IMG/VR virus record: IMGVR_UViG_3300032053_000178
Coordinates: 1-40,720 of that record
Length of the DNA: 40,720 bases
Origin: a virus
Direction: 5' to 3' (one strand)
The notes below the pieces were generated by a model, which ran no database searches, was not told where the DNA came from, and was given only the letters and a program-made list of their open reading frames with translations. Below, piece after piece: positions 25,122 to 31,139 of this stretch (its first letter is position 1; every line of letters begins with the position of its first letter). The translations under genes were made by a program, and so were the position numbers.

Positions 25122-25803
25122 AGCAGCGGAAAGTCGTATGGCTGTGATAGCCGCTTATAGAGATATGGTTAACAAACTAAGCTCTTATCATGTAACTGAT
25201 GACAATATATTCAATAAGGTTTCTGCATGCATAGAACTTATGGGGAATTATGATATTGAGATTTTTATCGCTGCTTGCAATGAATGTATAGAAAAAGAGA
25301 ACTCTATGCCTTCTCCAAAAAAAATCAGTTTAAAGTGTTATGAGCTAGCAAAAAAGAATCGCAAACAAACTTCGGGAGAGATTTTTGATACCTGTCAAAT
25401 GATGATAATTAGAAAAAAAACTCGCATTGAACTATTAGAGTGCGAAGAAGAGATTTGTGAAAAGTCTCCAGTTAACTTTAATTTCAATGATTCTGCGACA
25501 AACACAGTAAAGTCTATGTGCTCATTTCATTCTGGGATTGTCTCTAATAAAAAAGCGGGCGAATGGAGATCAGGACACTTTAATTGTTTTTCGACTTGCA
25601 AAAATCCTGTGATGTCTTATGTCCAATCAGAAATATTTATACATAAATATTTAAAGTCAGATACGACAACAAAGATTCGAATGTTGGAAACACTGGATGC
25701 TGAGCACCAAGCAGCATTAAAGAAACATGAAAAAAACTTAGATGAAGAAAGTTGTATACGCTCATCTGTAACCTCCGTCTTTAAGTCGATTGATAAATTT
25801 TAA
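25111..25803 (+). CDS. Putative replication accessory protein (helicase-loader position), 230 aa
   Basis: Immediately follows the initiator with GGAGAGAGCA. The N-terminal about 90 residues (DIEIFIAACNECIEKENSMPSP) resemble the N-terminus of phage helicase-loading or primosomal proteins. Several Cys/His residues in the middle (CSFHSG, CFSTC) could bind zinc. No Walker motif is present, so it is not a DnaC-type ATPase. Role inferred from context; low family confidence. Confidence 0.5.
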   Translation: MKVRAAESRMAVIAAYRDMVNKLSSYHVTDDNIFNKVSACIELMGNYDIEIFIAACNECIEKENSMPSPKKISLKCYELAKKNRKQTSGEIFDTCQMMIIRKKTRIELLECEEEICEKSPVNFNFNDSATNTVKSMCSFHSGIVSNKKAGEWRSGHFNCFSTCKNPVMSYVQSEIFIHKYLKSDTTTKIRMLETLDAEHQAALKKHEKNLDEESCIRSSVTSVFKSIDKF

Positions 25804-25887
25804 TCGACTGATTGAATTGGTAGCAGAACGGTGAGATAGTATCACATAATGGAATTTTTATAAACTTGACAAAAATAGTGAAATTAT

Positions 25888-26151
25888 ATGACAGATGAAA
25901 AAAGATATTCGGATGAAGAATTGTATTCTAGATGCCTCAGATGGCGTTTTTTAGATGATAGATATGATTCTATATGCGTTGATTGCAATGGGTCTGGCAT
26001 AAAAATTTATAGTTCTACATCGACATATTTTTATGGAGTTGGAGGATGCGCGATGACGCATGATGTTTGTGATAAGTGTTGGGGATCAGGCGATGAATCA
26101 AATCCTTTCAGAAATATTAAAAAATTATTAGTACAAAAAAAGGAGAACTAG
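25888..26151 (+). CDS. DnaJ-type zinc-finger protein, 87 aa
   Basis: Two CxxCxGxG motifs (C30-C33 in CVDCNGSG and C61-C64 in CDKCWGSG) make one zinc site of the DnaJ cysteine-rich type, with no J domain. Small proteins of this kind are common in phage replication and regulatory regions, where they are thought to help protein interactions. ATG 25888 follows a short AT-rich gap. Confidence 0.78.
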   Translation: MTDEKRYSDEELYSRCLRWRFLDDRYDSICVDCNGSGIKIYSSTSTYFYGVGGCAMTHDVCDKCWGSGDESNPFRNIKKLLVQKKEN

Positions 26152-26152
26152 A

Positions 26153-26356
26153 ATGACAAATTATTTAATATTAGACGAAGAAGGAAACGCTACAACTAGC
26201 AATGAGATAACTGAAAACATAAGAGACACTTGGGAGTGCGGACAATGTGTAATAATTCGATTAAGTGATCTGAAGGCTATGCGTGTATCGGGTGGCGAAG
26301 ACAATAAAGAAATTTGGGAATGCTTGGAAAAATGGCAAGAACCAGAAGACAATTAA
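26153..26356 (+). CDS. Small acidic hypothetical protein, 67 aa
   Basis: Starts with MTNYLILDEEGNATTSNEI and has a CGQCVIIRLSDLKAM segment; strongly acidic. AAAAGGAGAACTAGA precedes the start. No family recognised; the layout resembles short proteins that bind other phage proteins. Confidence 0.65.
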   Translation: MTNYLILDEEGNATTSNEITENIRDTWECGQCVIIRLSDLKAMRVSGGEDNKEIWECLEKWQEPEDN

Positions 26357-26545
26357 ATGAACGCAGAAGACAAACAATACATAGAATCTTTGATAACGAG
26401 GGGATTGAATAGAGAGCTATCTAAAGAAGAGTTTATAGAGCAAATGTTGTACACAATTAAATTGTTATGCAAAGACGCTTATATTAAGGGCGGTAATAAC
26501 GTATACGATTCTTATAATCCGCCTTACATCAAAAATATCAAATGA
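26357..26545 (+). CDS. Small helical hypothetical protein, 62 aa
   Basis: The ATG directly follows the previous stop. A helical, charged N-terminus (AEDKQYIESLITRGLNREL) is followed by a Tyr/Asn-rich tail. No family recognised. The four-base overlap with the next gene suggests operon translation. Confidence 0.55.
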   Translation: MNAEDKQYIESLITRGLNRELSKEEFIEQMLYTIKLLCKDAYIKGGNNVYDSYNPPYIKNIK

Positions 26546-26778
26546 ATACATTGGAAATTGAAAATACAAAAAGTTCTATAGATATCGAAGAATGTATACA
26601 AAGCATTGTTCAGCTGATAGATAAAAATCATCCTGAGCTATTTATTGATATTCGAGATTTGATCGTGCTCGTCGCTCATAGAAGCTACACAGAAAGTTTA
26701 TTGTGTTGTAATGATAAAAGAACAGTAAATATTGATATTGCTGTAAAGCAAATTGTTGACAAGTTGCTTTATGCGTAA
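26542..26778 (+). CDS. Small helical hypothetical protein, 78 aa
   Basis: ATGA overlap with the preceding gene. An acidic helical protein (IDIEECIQSIVQLIDKNHPEL). No catalytic residues or family visible. It ends within the start region of the nuclease gene, which is read in another frame. Confidence 0.55.
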   Translation: MNTLEIENTKSSIDIEECIQSIVQLIDKNHPELFIDIRDLIVLVAHRSYTESLLCCNDKRTVNIDIAVKQIVDKLLYA

Positions 26779-27154
26779 GATTAAGAAAATTAAACTGCCG
26801 TGCCCTTTAGAGGCTCAAGAAGGAAAAGCACTGAAAGATTGGTCTTTGCTTAATCCTATTTGTAATCAATACTTAATACACATTGCTAACGAATCTAAGA
26901 CATCTTGGCGGAATGGCAAAAGCCTGAAAGCGCAAGGCAAGAAGAAAGGCGTCAGCGACTACTTCTTAGCATATCCTGCGGGCGGCAAGCATGGGCTATG
27001 GATAGAGCTTAAACGGCGAGATAAGTCTCTATCTACAGTATCTAAAGAGCAGCGAGAATGGTTAGCTTTATGCTCAGAAGCTGGGTATGGAGCATGTGTT
27101 GCTTATGGTGCTGAAGAAGCTATAGATGCGATTGAGAAGTATCTGTCGATGTGA
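26771..27154 (+). CDS. VRR-NUC domain nuclease, 127 aa
   Basis: ATG 26771 is preferred; an earlier in-frame codon lies inside the previous gene. The PD-(D/E)XK-type VRR-NUC signature is clear: KKGVSDYFLAYP (D63), HGLWIELKRRD (E79 and K81) and SKEQREWL (Q94), followed by GYGACVAYG. These standalone phage nucleases are thought to cut branched DNA such as Holliday junctions. It closes the replication operon, supporting a role in resolving replication or recombination intermediates. Confidence 0.88.
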   Translation: MRKIKKIKLPCPLEAQEGKALKDWSLLNPICNQYLIHIANESKTSWRNGKSLKAQGKKKGVSDYFLAYPAGGKHGLWIELKRRDKSLSTVSKEQREWLALCSEAGYGACVAYGAEEAIDAIEKYLSM

Positions 27155-27160
27155 TCGACC

Positions 27161-27191
27161 GAGTATACAAACGATATAGGTTTGTATACTC
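27161..27191. other. 12-bp hairpin between convergent operons
   Basis: GAGTATACAAAC (27161-27172) pairs perfectly with GTTTGTATACTC (27180-27191) around a seven-base loop. It sits between the nuclease stop and the end of a - strand gene. There is no U-tract on either side, so it may end or protect both transcripts, or bind a protein. Confidence 0.5.
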
Positions 27192-27217
27192 AGCATCAAT
27201 GCATGCAAACAAACTTT

Positions 27218-27571
27218 TTAATTATCCTTTTTTAGCAATCGATCAAAAATATAGTTTTGAATCTTCATGTTCATCACTGTTGAAATATTTGTTGGAAAAT
27301 CTCCGCATAATTCCCATCCCTCTATAGTTTCTTCGGGAACTTTTATCTCTTTAGCAAATTCCATTACTGTAAAAGAAAAATATTTCCTTATAAATCTAAT
27401 GTGATCGCCTGTAAGCATTTCATTTTTAACAATAAGAAATCTTATGGCCCAATCAGATATCGTTCTAATGTCAATGATAGGATGAATATCCCCATCAAAT
27501 TTATAAGCATCAACATTTTCTAAATAAATAGGGAATCCAAGTCCTTTATACTTATATCTTTCAATCTTCAT
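27218..27571 (-). CDS. HTH (XRE/antitoxin-like) regulator candidate, 117 aa
   Basis: The C-terminal half (LTGDHIRFIRKYFSFTVMEFAK, KVPEETIEGWELCGD) follows the pattern of HTH regulators in which 'LTG..IR.iRk....s..eFA..l.v...ti..WE' leads the helix-turn-helix. The N-terminal 50 residues are short and strand-rich. AAGGGTAATTAAA precedes the start. As the last gene of the early leftward region it could control the operators found there; that link is inferred. Confidence 0.62.
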   Translation of the reverse strand: MKIERYKYKGLGFPIYLENVDAYKFDGDIHPIIDIRTISDWAIRFLIVKNEMLTGDHIRFIRKYFSFTVMEFAKEIKVPEETIEGWELCGDFPTNISTVMNMKIQNYIFDRLLKKDN

Positions 27572-27576
27572 TTTAA

Positions 27577-27759
27577 TTACCCTTTTTTTGTTTGACGCTT
27601 TTTAAAGCCAGACTTCTTCACCTCATTTTCATCAAGCAAGTATGTTTTTTCGCAATTACACTTGTACAACTTAAAGTAGCCCTTTTTGCATTTAAGTAGC
27701 AGGTGTTGACGCGTGATGTTTAATAGTTTTGATGCGTTAAAAATAGTTAGAAATTTCAT
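27577..27759 (-). CDS. Small MerR/excisionase-like HTH protein, 60 aa
   Basis: The sequence FNASKLLNITRQHLLLKCKKG, then YLLDENEVKKSGFKKR, has the helix-turn-helix plus wing order of small excisionase-like regulators, with a strongly basic C-terminus. AAAGGGGTGAT precedes ATG 27759. A similar-sized HTH gene lies at 23712-23933. No recombinase is present; probably a DNA-binding regulator. Confidence 0.65.
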   Translation of the reverse strand: MKFLTIFNASKLLNITRQHLLLKCKKGYFKLYKCNCEKTYLLDENEVKKSGFKKRQTKKG

Positions 27760-27760
27760 A

Positions 27761-28111
27761 TCACCCCTTTTTTTCCAATACCTTTATTAGTATTTTCTTT
27801 TTTAATTGTTTTGCATACTTCTTTTCTTCGACTTCTTCTTTGTTAAAAAGTTCAGACAAATAACTGCGCGATAGCTTATTGTTTTTAGCAATTGCTAGCA
27901 TTATAAAATCAAAGTTCTTGCAGTTATCTATAAGCTCTTTGTATAGATATTTGCTCTCTAAAAGAGCATCCATATAATTCTTATTTTTTATAAGAGAGCG
28001 CTGTATATCAGCTATGTTTTTATCTATATCAAACTCGCTTATATATCGCGGAACGAGAGAAAGCATACCTTTTTTTAGCTCTGAGAATGTAGTCCAGTAC
28101 ATGTCATTCAT
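27761..28111 (-). CDS. Hypothetical helical protein, 116 aa
   Basis: Lys-rich, all-helical (EEVEEKKYAKQLKKKILIKVL at the C-terminus). Start GGGAGAATAAAA-ATG resembles that of several early genes. No family recognised. It overlaps the following HTH gene. Confidence 0.65.
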   Translation of the reverse strand: MNDMYWTTFSELKKGMLSLVPRYISEFDIDKNIADIQRSLIKNKNYMDALLESKYLYKELIDNCKNFDFIMLAIAKNNKLSRSYLSELFNKEEVEEKKYAKQLKKKILIKVLEKKG

Positions 28112-28125
28112 TTTTATTCTCCCGC

Positions 28126-28518
28126 TTATGCTTTGTATAGTTTCAATATATCTTGATTGACTTCATCAACTTGTAAGTCGATTGATTTCCTAAAGTCTCC
28201 GCTTGCTGCTATGGCTCCCTTGAACAAAACACTCATAGGCTCTTCATGAAAGATATAGCTGATGTCTTTATGTGAGTAGTTTTTAAATGCAAGGATCATT
28301 TCTTTGTAATCATGTATGCGCCTGAAAACAGACTTATTGTTTTTTTGGATAATCTTATTCAAGTAATTAATTGTCAGCCGATACCCGCACTTATAATCAC
28401 TACTATCTTTGCATAACACAATGTTAGAAATATAAAGATTGTGCAGGTAATTAGTGAGCGAGTTTATCTTCTTTGCATACTTGTAGTTCATAACAACTTT
28501 TTTGAGTAACTTTTTCAT
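28126..28518 (-). CDS. Hypothetical basic protein, 130 aa
   Basis: Start 28518 has GGAGATTGTTT; an in-frame TTG six bases upstream is less likely. It begins MKKLLKKVVMNYKYAKKI, very basic, then has a helical body with two Cys. No family recognised. Perhaps a nucleic-acid binding protein, from charge only. Confidence 0.6.
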   Translation of the reverse strand: MKKLLKKVVMNYKYAKKINSLTNYLHNLYISNIVLCKDSSDYKCGYRLTINYLNKIIQKNNKSVFRRIHDYKEMILAFKNYSHKDISYIFHEEPMSVLFKGAIAASGDFRKSIDLQVDEVNQDILKLYKA

Positions 28519-28556
28519 AAACAATCTCCGTATCGTTGATTAAAATTAAATTGTGG

Positions 28557-28916
28557 TTATAAATTATTTTGAATAACAAACTCCTGATTTCTTTCTGCCA
28601 GCGTTTCTTCATCGATAGATGAAATTAAATCTCTATCAACTTCGAAATTTGCGTACTCGCCATTTGGTACTTTTATCGATACTGATAGCAAATTTTCATC
28701 GGTCAGTTTGATATCATTCACTTTAACTTTTGCCCAATATTTTCTTTGAGGGAAAAAAAAATTGTTTTTAACATCACGAAAAATTATCTCTGAATCACTG
28801 ATAGAAATAACGTTTCCTAAAAAAGAATAGTAATTTTTAAAATCTGAATCTTCACTATATCTTTTTAGTCTTATCATGTAATGATGATCTTCATGTGGTT
28901 TAATAAATTTATTCAT
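28557..28916 (-). CDS. Hypothetical beta-rich protein, 119 aa
   Basis: Start 28916 has GAGAATAAAA spacing, the same leader as the gene at 27761-28111; an ATG at 28928 overlaps the previous stop. The protein has strand-rich segments (YYSFLGNVISISDSEIIF) and an acidic C-terminus. No family recognised. Confidence 0.6.
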   Translation of the reverse strand: MNKFIKPHEDHHYMIRLKRYSEDSDFKNYYSFLGNVISISDSEIIFRDVKNNFFFPQRKYWAKVKVNDIKLTDENLLSVSIKVPNGEYANFEVDRDLISSIDEETLAERNQEFVIQNNL

Positions 28917-28924
28917 TTTTATTC

Positions 28925-29131
28925 TCATTTTTGTTCAATCATGACTTTTTCTACACAGTCTGCAAAAGAGTCGCCATTTTTTTCTTGCTCAAACATACAT
29001 CTAAACGCATTAATGACATACCAATTCTCATCGAAACCTTTAAATTCCTTCTCTAGATAAGAAACAGCGTTATCGAATGAGGTCAGGTTTGTATTTCTCT
29101 TTCCGTTTTTATCGAATGCCTCGAATGTCAT
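28925..29131 (-). CDS. Hypothetical protein, 68 aa
   Basis: Acidic with an aromatic centre (FKGFDENWYVINAFRCMFE). An SD-like GGAGCAAAA precedes the start, and the first bases overlap the upstream gene. No recognised family. Confidence 0.6.
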   Translation of the reverse strand: MTFEAFDKNGKRNTNLTSFDNAVSYLEKEFKGFDENWYVINAFRCMFEQEKNGDSFADCVEKVMIEQK

Positions 29132-29508
29132 TTTTTTGCTCCAAATATTATATTTTTTATTTCATCTAATAGTTCATCTAATAGTTCATCTACACGACAT
29201 GCTCTTACAAATTCAAATTCTTTAACAATAGATTGTATTTCTTCGACCCTTGATGAAATTTTTTCAGCATTGATTTTCACATGACGAAAACAATCAATTT
29301 CTATAAATCCATCTTCATCAAAAAATAATCCGCTACTTTCTAAGTCAGTAGCTTCATTTGATAACCTACGTAAAACGCCATCTTTTGATGAAATGTAAGC
29401 AATTGATTCTCCATTGATTAATAAATTCACATCACCATCACAATCAATAGCTAATGATGCTTCTACTTTTTTTTGTTCTTCTTGCCCTGCTATTTTAAAA
29501 TTGATCAT
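29128..29508 (-). CDS. Hypothetical acidic protein, first gene of the P2 early operon, 126 aa
   Basis: AAAGGAGATAACAAA precedes ATG 29508, 27 bases past the predicted start of promoter P2. Residues show a repeated DELLDELLDE (12-bp DNA repeats at 29160-29190) and acidic EDG segments. No family recognised; an interaction protein is likely from its charge. Confidence 0.65.
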   Translation of the reverse strand: MINFKIAGQEEQKKVEASLAIDCDGDVNLLINGESIAYISSKDGVLRRLSNEATDLESSGLFFDEDGFIEIDCFRHVKINAEKISSRVEEIQSIVKEFEFVRACRVDELLDELLDEIKNIIFGAKK

Positions 29509-29541
29509 TTTGTTATCTCCTTTGGTTAAGTTGATGAATGT

Positions 29542-29570
29542 ATATTACATCTTGAATATTCATAGTGCAA
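29542..29570 (-). promoter_or_regulatory. Leftward early promoter P2 with TGAATATTCA operator
   Basis: On the - strand: -35 TTGCAC (29565-29570), 17-base spacer, -10 TAATAT (29542-29547). The spacer holds the palindrome TGAATATTCA (29553-29562). The same palindrome occupies the spacer of the promoter at 33554-33582. Predicted start about 29535, upstream of the gene at 29508. Confidence 0.7.
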
Positions 29571-29612
29571 GTGTTTTGTTAAATAAATTTGTACTTTTAT
29601 TTATCCTTTAAA

Positions 29613-29630
29613 TTACCGCTATGACAGTAA
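29613..29630. promoter_or_regulatory. 18-bp dyad O1 (TTACYG-N6-CRGTAA)
   Basis: TTACCGCTATGACAGTAA has half-sites TTACCG/CAGTAA around a six-base centre. A second copy lies 71 bp away at 29684. Consistent with a dimeric protein operator; the binder is unknown. Confidence 0.65.
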
Positions 29631-29683
29631 TAATCTGATATATGCTTATTTAAAGGGCGTTTAAGTTATGTTTTTGTTAAAAA

Positions 29684-29701
29684 TTACTGCTATGGCGGTA
29701 A
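29684..29701. promoter_or_regulatory. 18-bp dyad O2 (TTACYG-N6-CRGTAA)
   Basis: TTACTGCTATGGCGGTAA matches O1 with compensating half-site changes (TTACTG/CGGTAA). It ends 11 bases before the -35 of the noncoding RNA promoter, a distance suitable for an activator or for looping with O1. Confidence 0.68.
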
Positions 29702-29712
29702 AAATATTTATT

Positions 29713-29741
29713 TTGCTAACAGCCCTAAGATTGTTTATAAT
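29713..29741 (+). promoter_or_regulatory. Promoter of the predicted noncoding RNA
   Basis: -35 TTGCTA (29713-29718), 17-base spacer, perfect -10 TATAAT (29736-29741), + strand, next to dyad O2. Start predicted at about 29748. No + strand gene follows before 33693. Shares TATAATGCAG with the promoter at 30870-30897. Confidence 0.75.
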
Positions 29742-29747
29742 GCAGGT

Positions 29748-29920
29748 GTACATAAAATATTTTCATTAAGTTTCCTCGATGAAAAGTTGGGGCAATATAT
29801 TTTGACTGCAGCACCCCAATTGCCGCCTACTAGGCGTGTTACCCTGAAGGCGGCAGATGGATGCCCCTAACTGCCATCCATACCCCAATATAGAGGAAAC
29901 TATGTTGGGGTATTTTTTTA
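29748..29920 (+). ncRNA. Predicted regulatory RNA with alternative folds, about 172 nt
   Basis: The RNA runs from the promoter at 29713 to a strong intrinsic terminator. Hairpins visible: TTGGGG (29787-29792) with CCCCAA (29814-29819); TGCCGCC (29821-29827) with GGCGGCA (29849-29855); ATGGATG (29857-29863) with CATCCAT (29875-29881); and the terminator stem. Alternatively AGTTTCCTC (29769-29777) pairs with GAGGAAACT (29893-29901) and TTGGGG 1 pairs with CCCCAA 3 (29883-29888), destroying the terminator. No gene follows on the same strand, so this acts alone. The 29810-29823 segment is complementary to the start region of the gene at 29922-30209. I do not recognise the family. Its length is close to phi29 pRNA, but the location and fold give no reason to link them. 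Confidence 0.72.
29880..29919 (+). terminator. Strong intrinsic terminator of the noncoding RNA
   Basis: ATACCCCAATATAG (29880-29893) pairs with CTATGTTGGGGTAT (29900-29913), a 14-bp stem with one G-U pair and a six-base loop AGGAAA, followed by seven T (29913-29919). It ends next to the stop codon of the following - strand gene. The arms also take part in an alternative fold with the 5' region of the RNA. Confidence 0.88.
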
Positions 29921-29921
29921 T

Positions 29922-30209
29922 CTAATATTTATCCAATTTTCTGTCGATATCCGCTCTCACCAAAAAAGCTTCATCAGCCTCTTTTTCATATTTCTTCAGA
30001 TTAGCTTTAGCAATCTTCATAACAGCGGGAGAAAACTGTGGTCGCTCATTACGAGATGATTTATCGTATTTCATTGTAGAGCAGTTCACTAAGTGCTCCG
30101 AGCAGTTAAATAAATGCTGAAAGATATCTATTTTGGGGATACGCTTATGTTCGTCTATTTGATCATAAGAAACGAATTTCGTGCCGCAATTGCATTTAAT
30201 CTTAACCAT
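29922..30209 (-). CDS. Zinc-ribbon paralogue 3, possible sRNA target, 95 aa
   Basis: Start 30209 overlaps the upstream gene by eight bases; an in-frame codon at 30281 lies inside it. It begins MVKIKCNCGTKFVSYDQIDEHKR, aligning with the two upstream genes (IKC-x-CG, S/TYESI-like, HR), then diverges into a Cys/Asn-rich middle and helical C-terminus. The ribosome-binding region GCAATTGGGGTGCT (30211-30224, - strand) is perfectly complementary to 14 bases of the ncRNA at 29810-29823. The family is unknown; zinc binding is inferred from CxC and Cys residues. Confidence 0.65.
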   Translation of the reverse strand: MVKIKCNCGTKFVSYDQIDEHKRIPKIDIFQHLFNCSEHLVNCSTMKYDKSSRNERPQFSPAVMKIAKANLKKYEKEADEAFLVRADIDRKLDKY

Positions 30210-30426
30210 TAGCACCCCAATTGCACATTTTATTAAGCGCTTCGGTACGTTCTTTCGTGCATTTCTCGCACGTATATTCATTCCTCTGACGTTGAATTAT
30301 TATAAAGTCATCTGTAAGTGCAGAATAAGACGTAGAATGCGGAAAAAACCTATGTTCTGCTTTTCCAGAATCAATTGACTCATATGACACGTCTTTACCG
30401 CAAAAACTGCATTTAATCTTCACCAT
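30202..30426 (-). CDS. Zinc-ribbon paralogue 2, 74 aa
   Basis: Begins MVKIKCSFCGKDVSYESID and has CEKCTKERTEALNKM near the end, giving CxxC...CxxC, a classical zinc ribbon. Starts at the overlap with the upstream stop (TATGG) with GGCGGGGGATA before it. Closely related to its neighbours by the KxKC--CG---S--ESI pattern. Confidence 0.7.
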   Translation of the reverse strand: MVKIKCSFCGKDVSYESIDSGKAEHRFFPHSTSYSALTDDFIIIQRQRNEYTCEKCTKERTEALNKMCNWGANG

Positions 30427-30781
30427 AAATATATCCCCCGCCTAATTTTGAAAATGCTATTCGATCTATTCCCAATTTTTTGGGCTGAGCTCTTTTAATG
30501 CATTTCTCGCACATATATTCATCAATACCATGCATTGTTTTCCTATGCTTTGTTCGGCCGGTTTCTATTGACTCATCTGTTAAAAATTCACCACAAAAAT
30601 TGCATTTGATGGTCATACACCACTCTATTTCTTCAAGCATAGAATCAACTAAATGTAGCGCTAGCGAGGCATTGCTCGTTGCTAAGTAACCGCCATAGGT
30701 TTTGTCGCGCTTTAAGTGCTTTATTACGTCAGCAATCAAGTGCTGAACGTCTTTAAGTTCCTGTAATTTTTTTTCGTTCAT
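30413..30781 (-). CDS. Zinc-ribbon paralogue 1 with helical N-terminus, 122 aa
   Basis: GGAGGAAAA precedes ATG 30781. The N-terminal about 55 residues are helical (LQELKDVQHLIADVIKHLKRD), and the C-terminal part (IKCNFCGEFLTDESIETGRTKHRK, then CEKCIKRA in two pieces) is the zinc-ribbon shared with the next two genes. Function unknown; possibly a nucleic-acid or protein-binding adaptor. Confidence 0.7.
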   Translation of the reverse strand: MNEKKLQELKDVQHLIADVIKHLKRDKTYGGYLATSNASLALHLVDSMLEEIEWCMTIKCNFCGEFLTDESIETGRTKHRKTMHGIDEYMCEKCIKRAQPKKLGIDRIAFSKLGGGYIYGED

Positions 30782-30869
30782 TTTTCCTCCTTTTTAGTGT
30801 TTTAACCAAATTTTAATTAACGTAACTCATTGATATACAATGATAATGCAAAATAACTATCTAAATGTC

Positions 30870-30897
30870 TTGACAGTGTTTTTTTTGTTGATATAAT
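30870..30897 (+). promoter_or_regulatory. Near-perfect consensus + strand promoter
   Basis: TTGACA (30870-30875), 16-base spacer, TATAAT (30892-30897): both hexamers perfect. It reads rightward into a noncoding stretch of hairpins and repeats, opposite to the early genes around it. A palindrome TCATTG-N5-CAATGA sits just upstream (30827-30843). Predicted start about 30904. Confidence 0.8.
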
Positions 30898-30903
30898 GCA
30901 GCT

Positions 30904-31139
30904 ATGTCTTTGACTTTATCTTCTACGTATTTGATCTTGTAGTTGAATTAAATAATTTGACTTACACATAGCGTAGAGTTAATTGTTTTTATTAACTCTA
31001 CAAAGTCCCCCCGGAGGGGGGATTAGGGGGGCGTGTGTTATGTACATCTTCTCAGTACATAACATGCCTTTGACTCTTCTTGATGTTTTTGACTTTGACT
31101 TAGTTTTTGACTTTGACTTAGCTTTTGATCTTGATTTGG
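30904..31139 (+). other. Noncoding stretch with three strong hairpins and tandem 18-bp repeats
   Basis: Downstream of the promoter at 30870: GCTATGT/ACATAGC (30901-30907/30966-30972); GTAGAGTTAAT/ATTAACTCTAC, 11 bp (30973-30983/30991-31001); TCCCCCC/GGGGGGA (31006-31012/31016-31022) with a second G6 run; TGTTATGTAC/GTACATAACA, 10 bp (31036-31045/31055-31064). Four 18-bp units related to TTTTTGACTTTGACTTAG follow (31068-31139). Both strands give only low-complexity reading frames. It could be a structured RNA, a replication-origin or packaging element, or a decayed insertion. Nothing in it is convincingly coding. Confidence 0.55.
31068..31139. repeat. Tandem 18-bp repeats (four units)
   Basis: Units at 31068, 31086, 31104 and 31122. 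The second and third are identical; the first and fourth are diverged. The unit length is a multiple of three and gives repeated FDFDLV-like or KSKSKT-like residues in two frames, which explains the spurious ORFs here. There are no spacers, so it is not CRISPR. Origin-type iterons are a possible reading. Confidence 0.65.

Noticed and set aside
25804-25887. Promoter or RNA gene between the replication genes
   Set aside because: TTGACA at 25866 has no -10 at usable spacing and no tRNA-like fold could be drawn.
29751-29784. Short - strand peptide after GAGGAAAC near 29777
   Set aside because: Only about 14 codons, in the strand opposite to the noncoding RNA, and explained by the dyad of that RNA.
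29880-29919. Terminator of the - strand early operon
   Set aside because: The T-run follows the stem only on the + strand; the - strand has no U-tract after it.
29748-29920. Riboswitch controlling a downstream gene
   Set aside because: No + strand gene follows within several kilobases, so a stand-alone RNA is more likely despite the attenuator-like folds.
31068-31139. CRISPR-like array
   Set aside because: The units are contiguous with no spacers and are degenerate.
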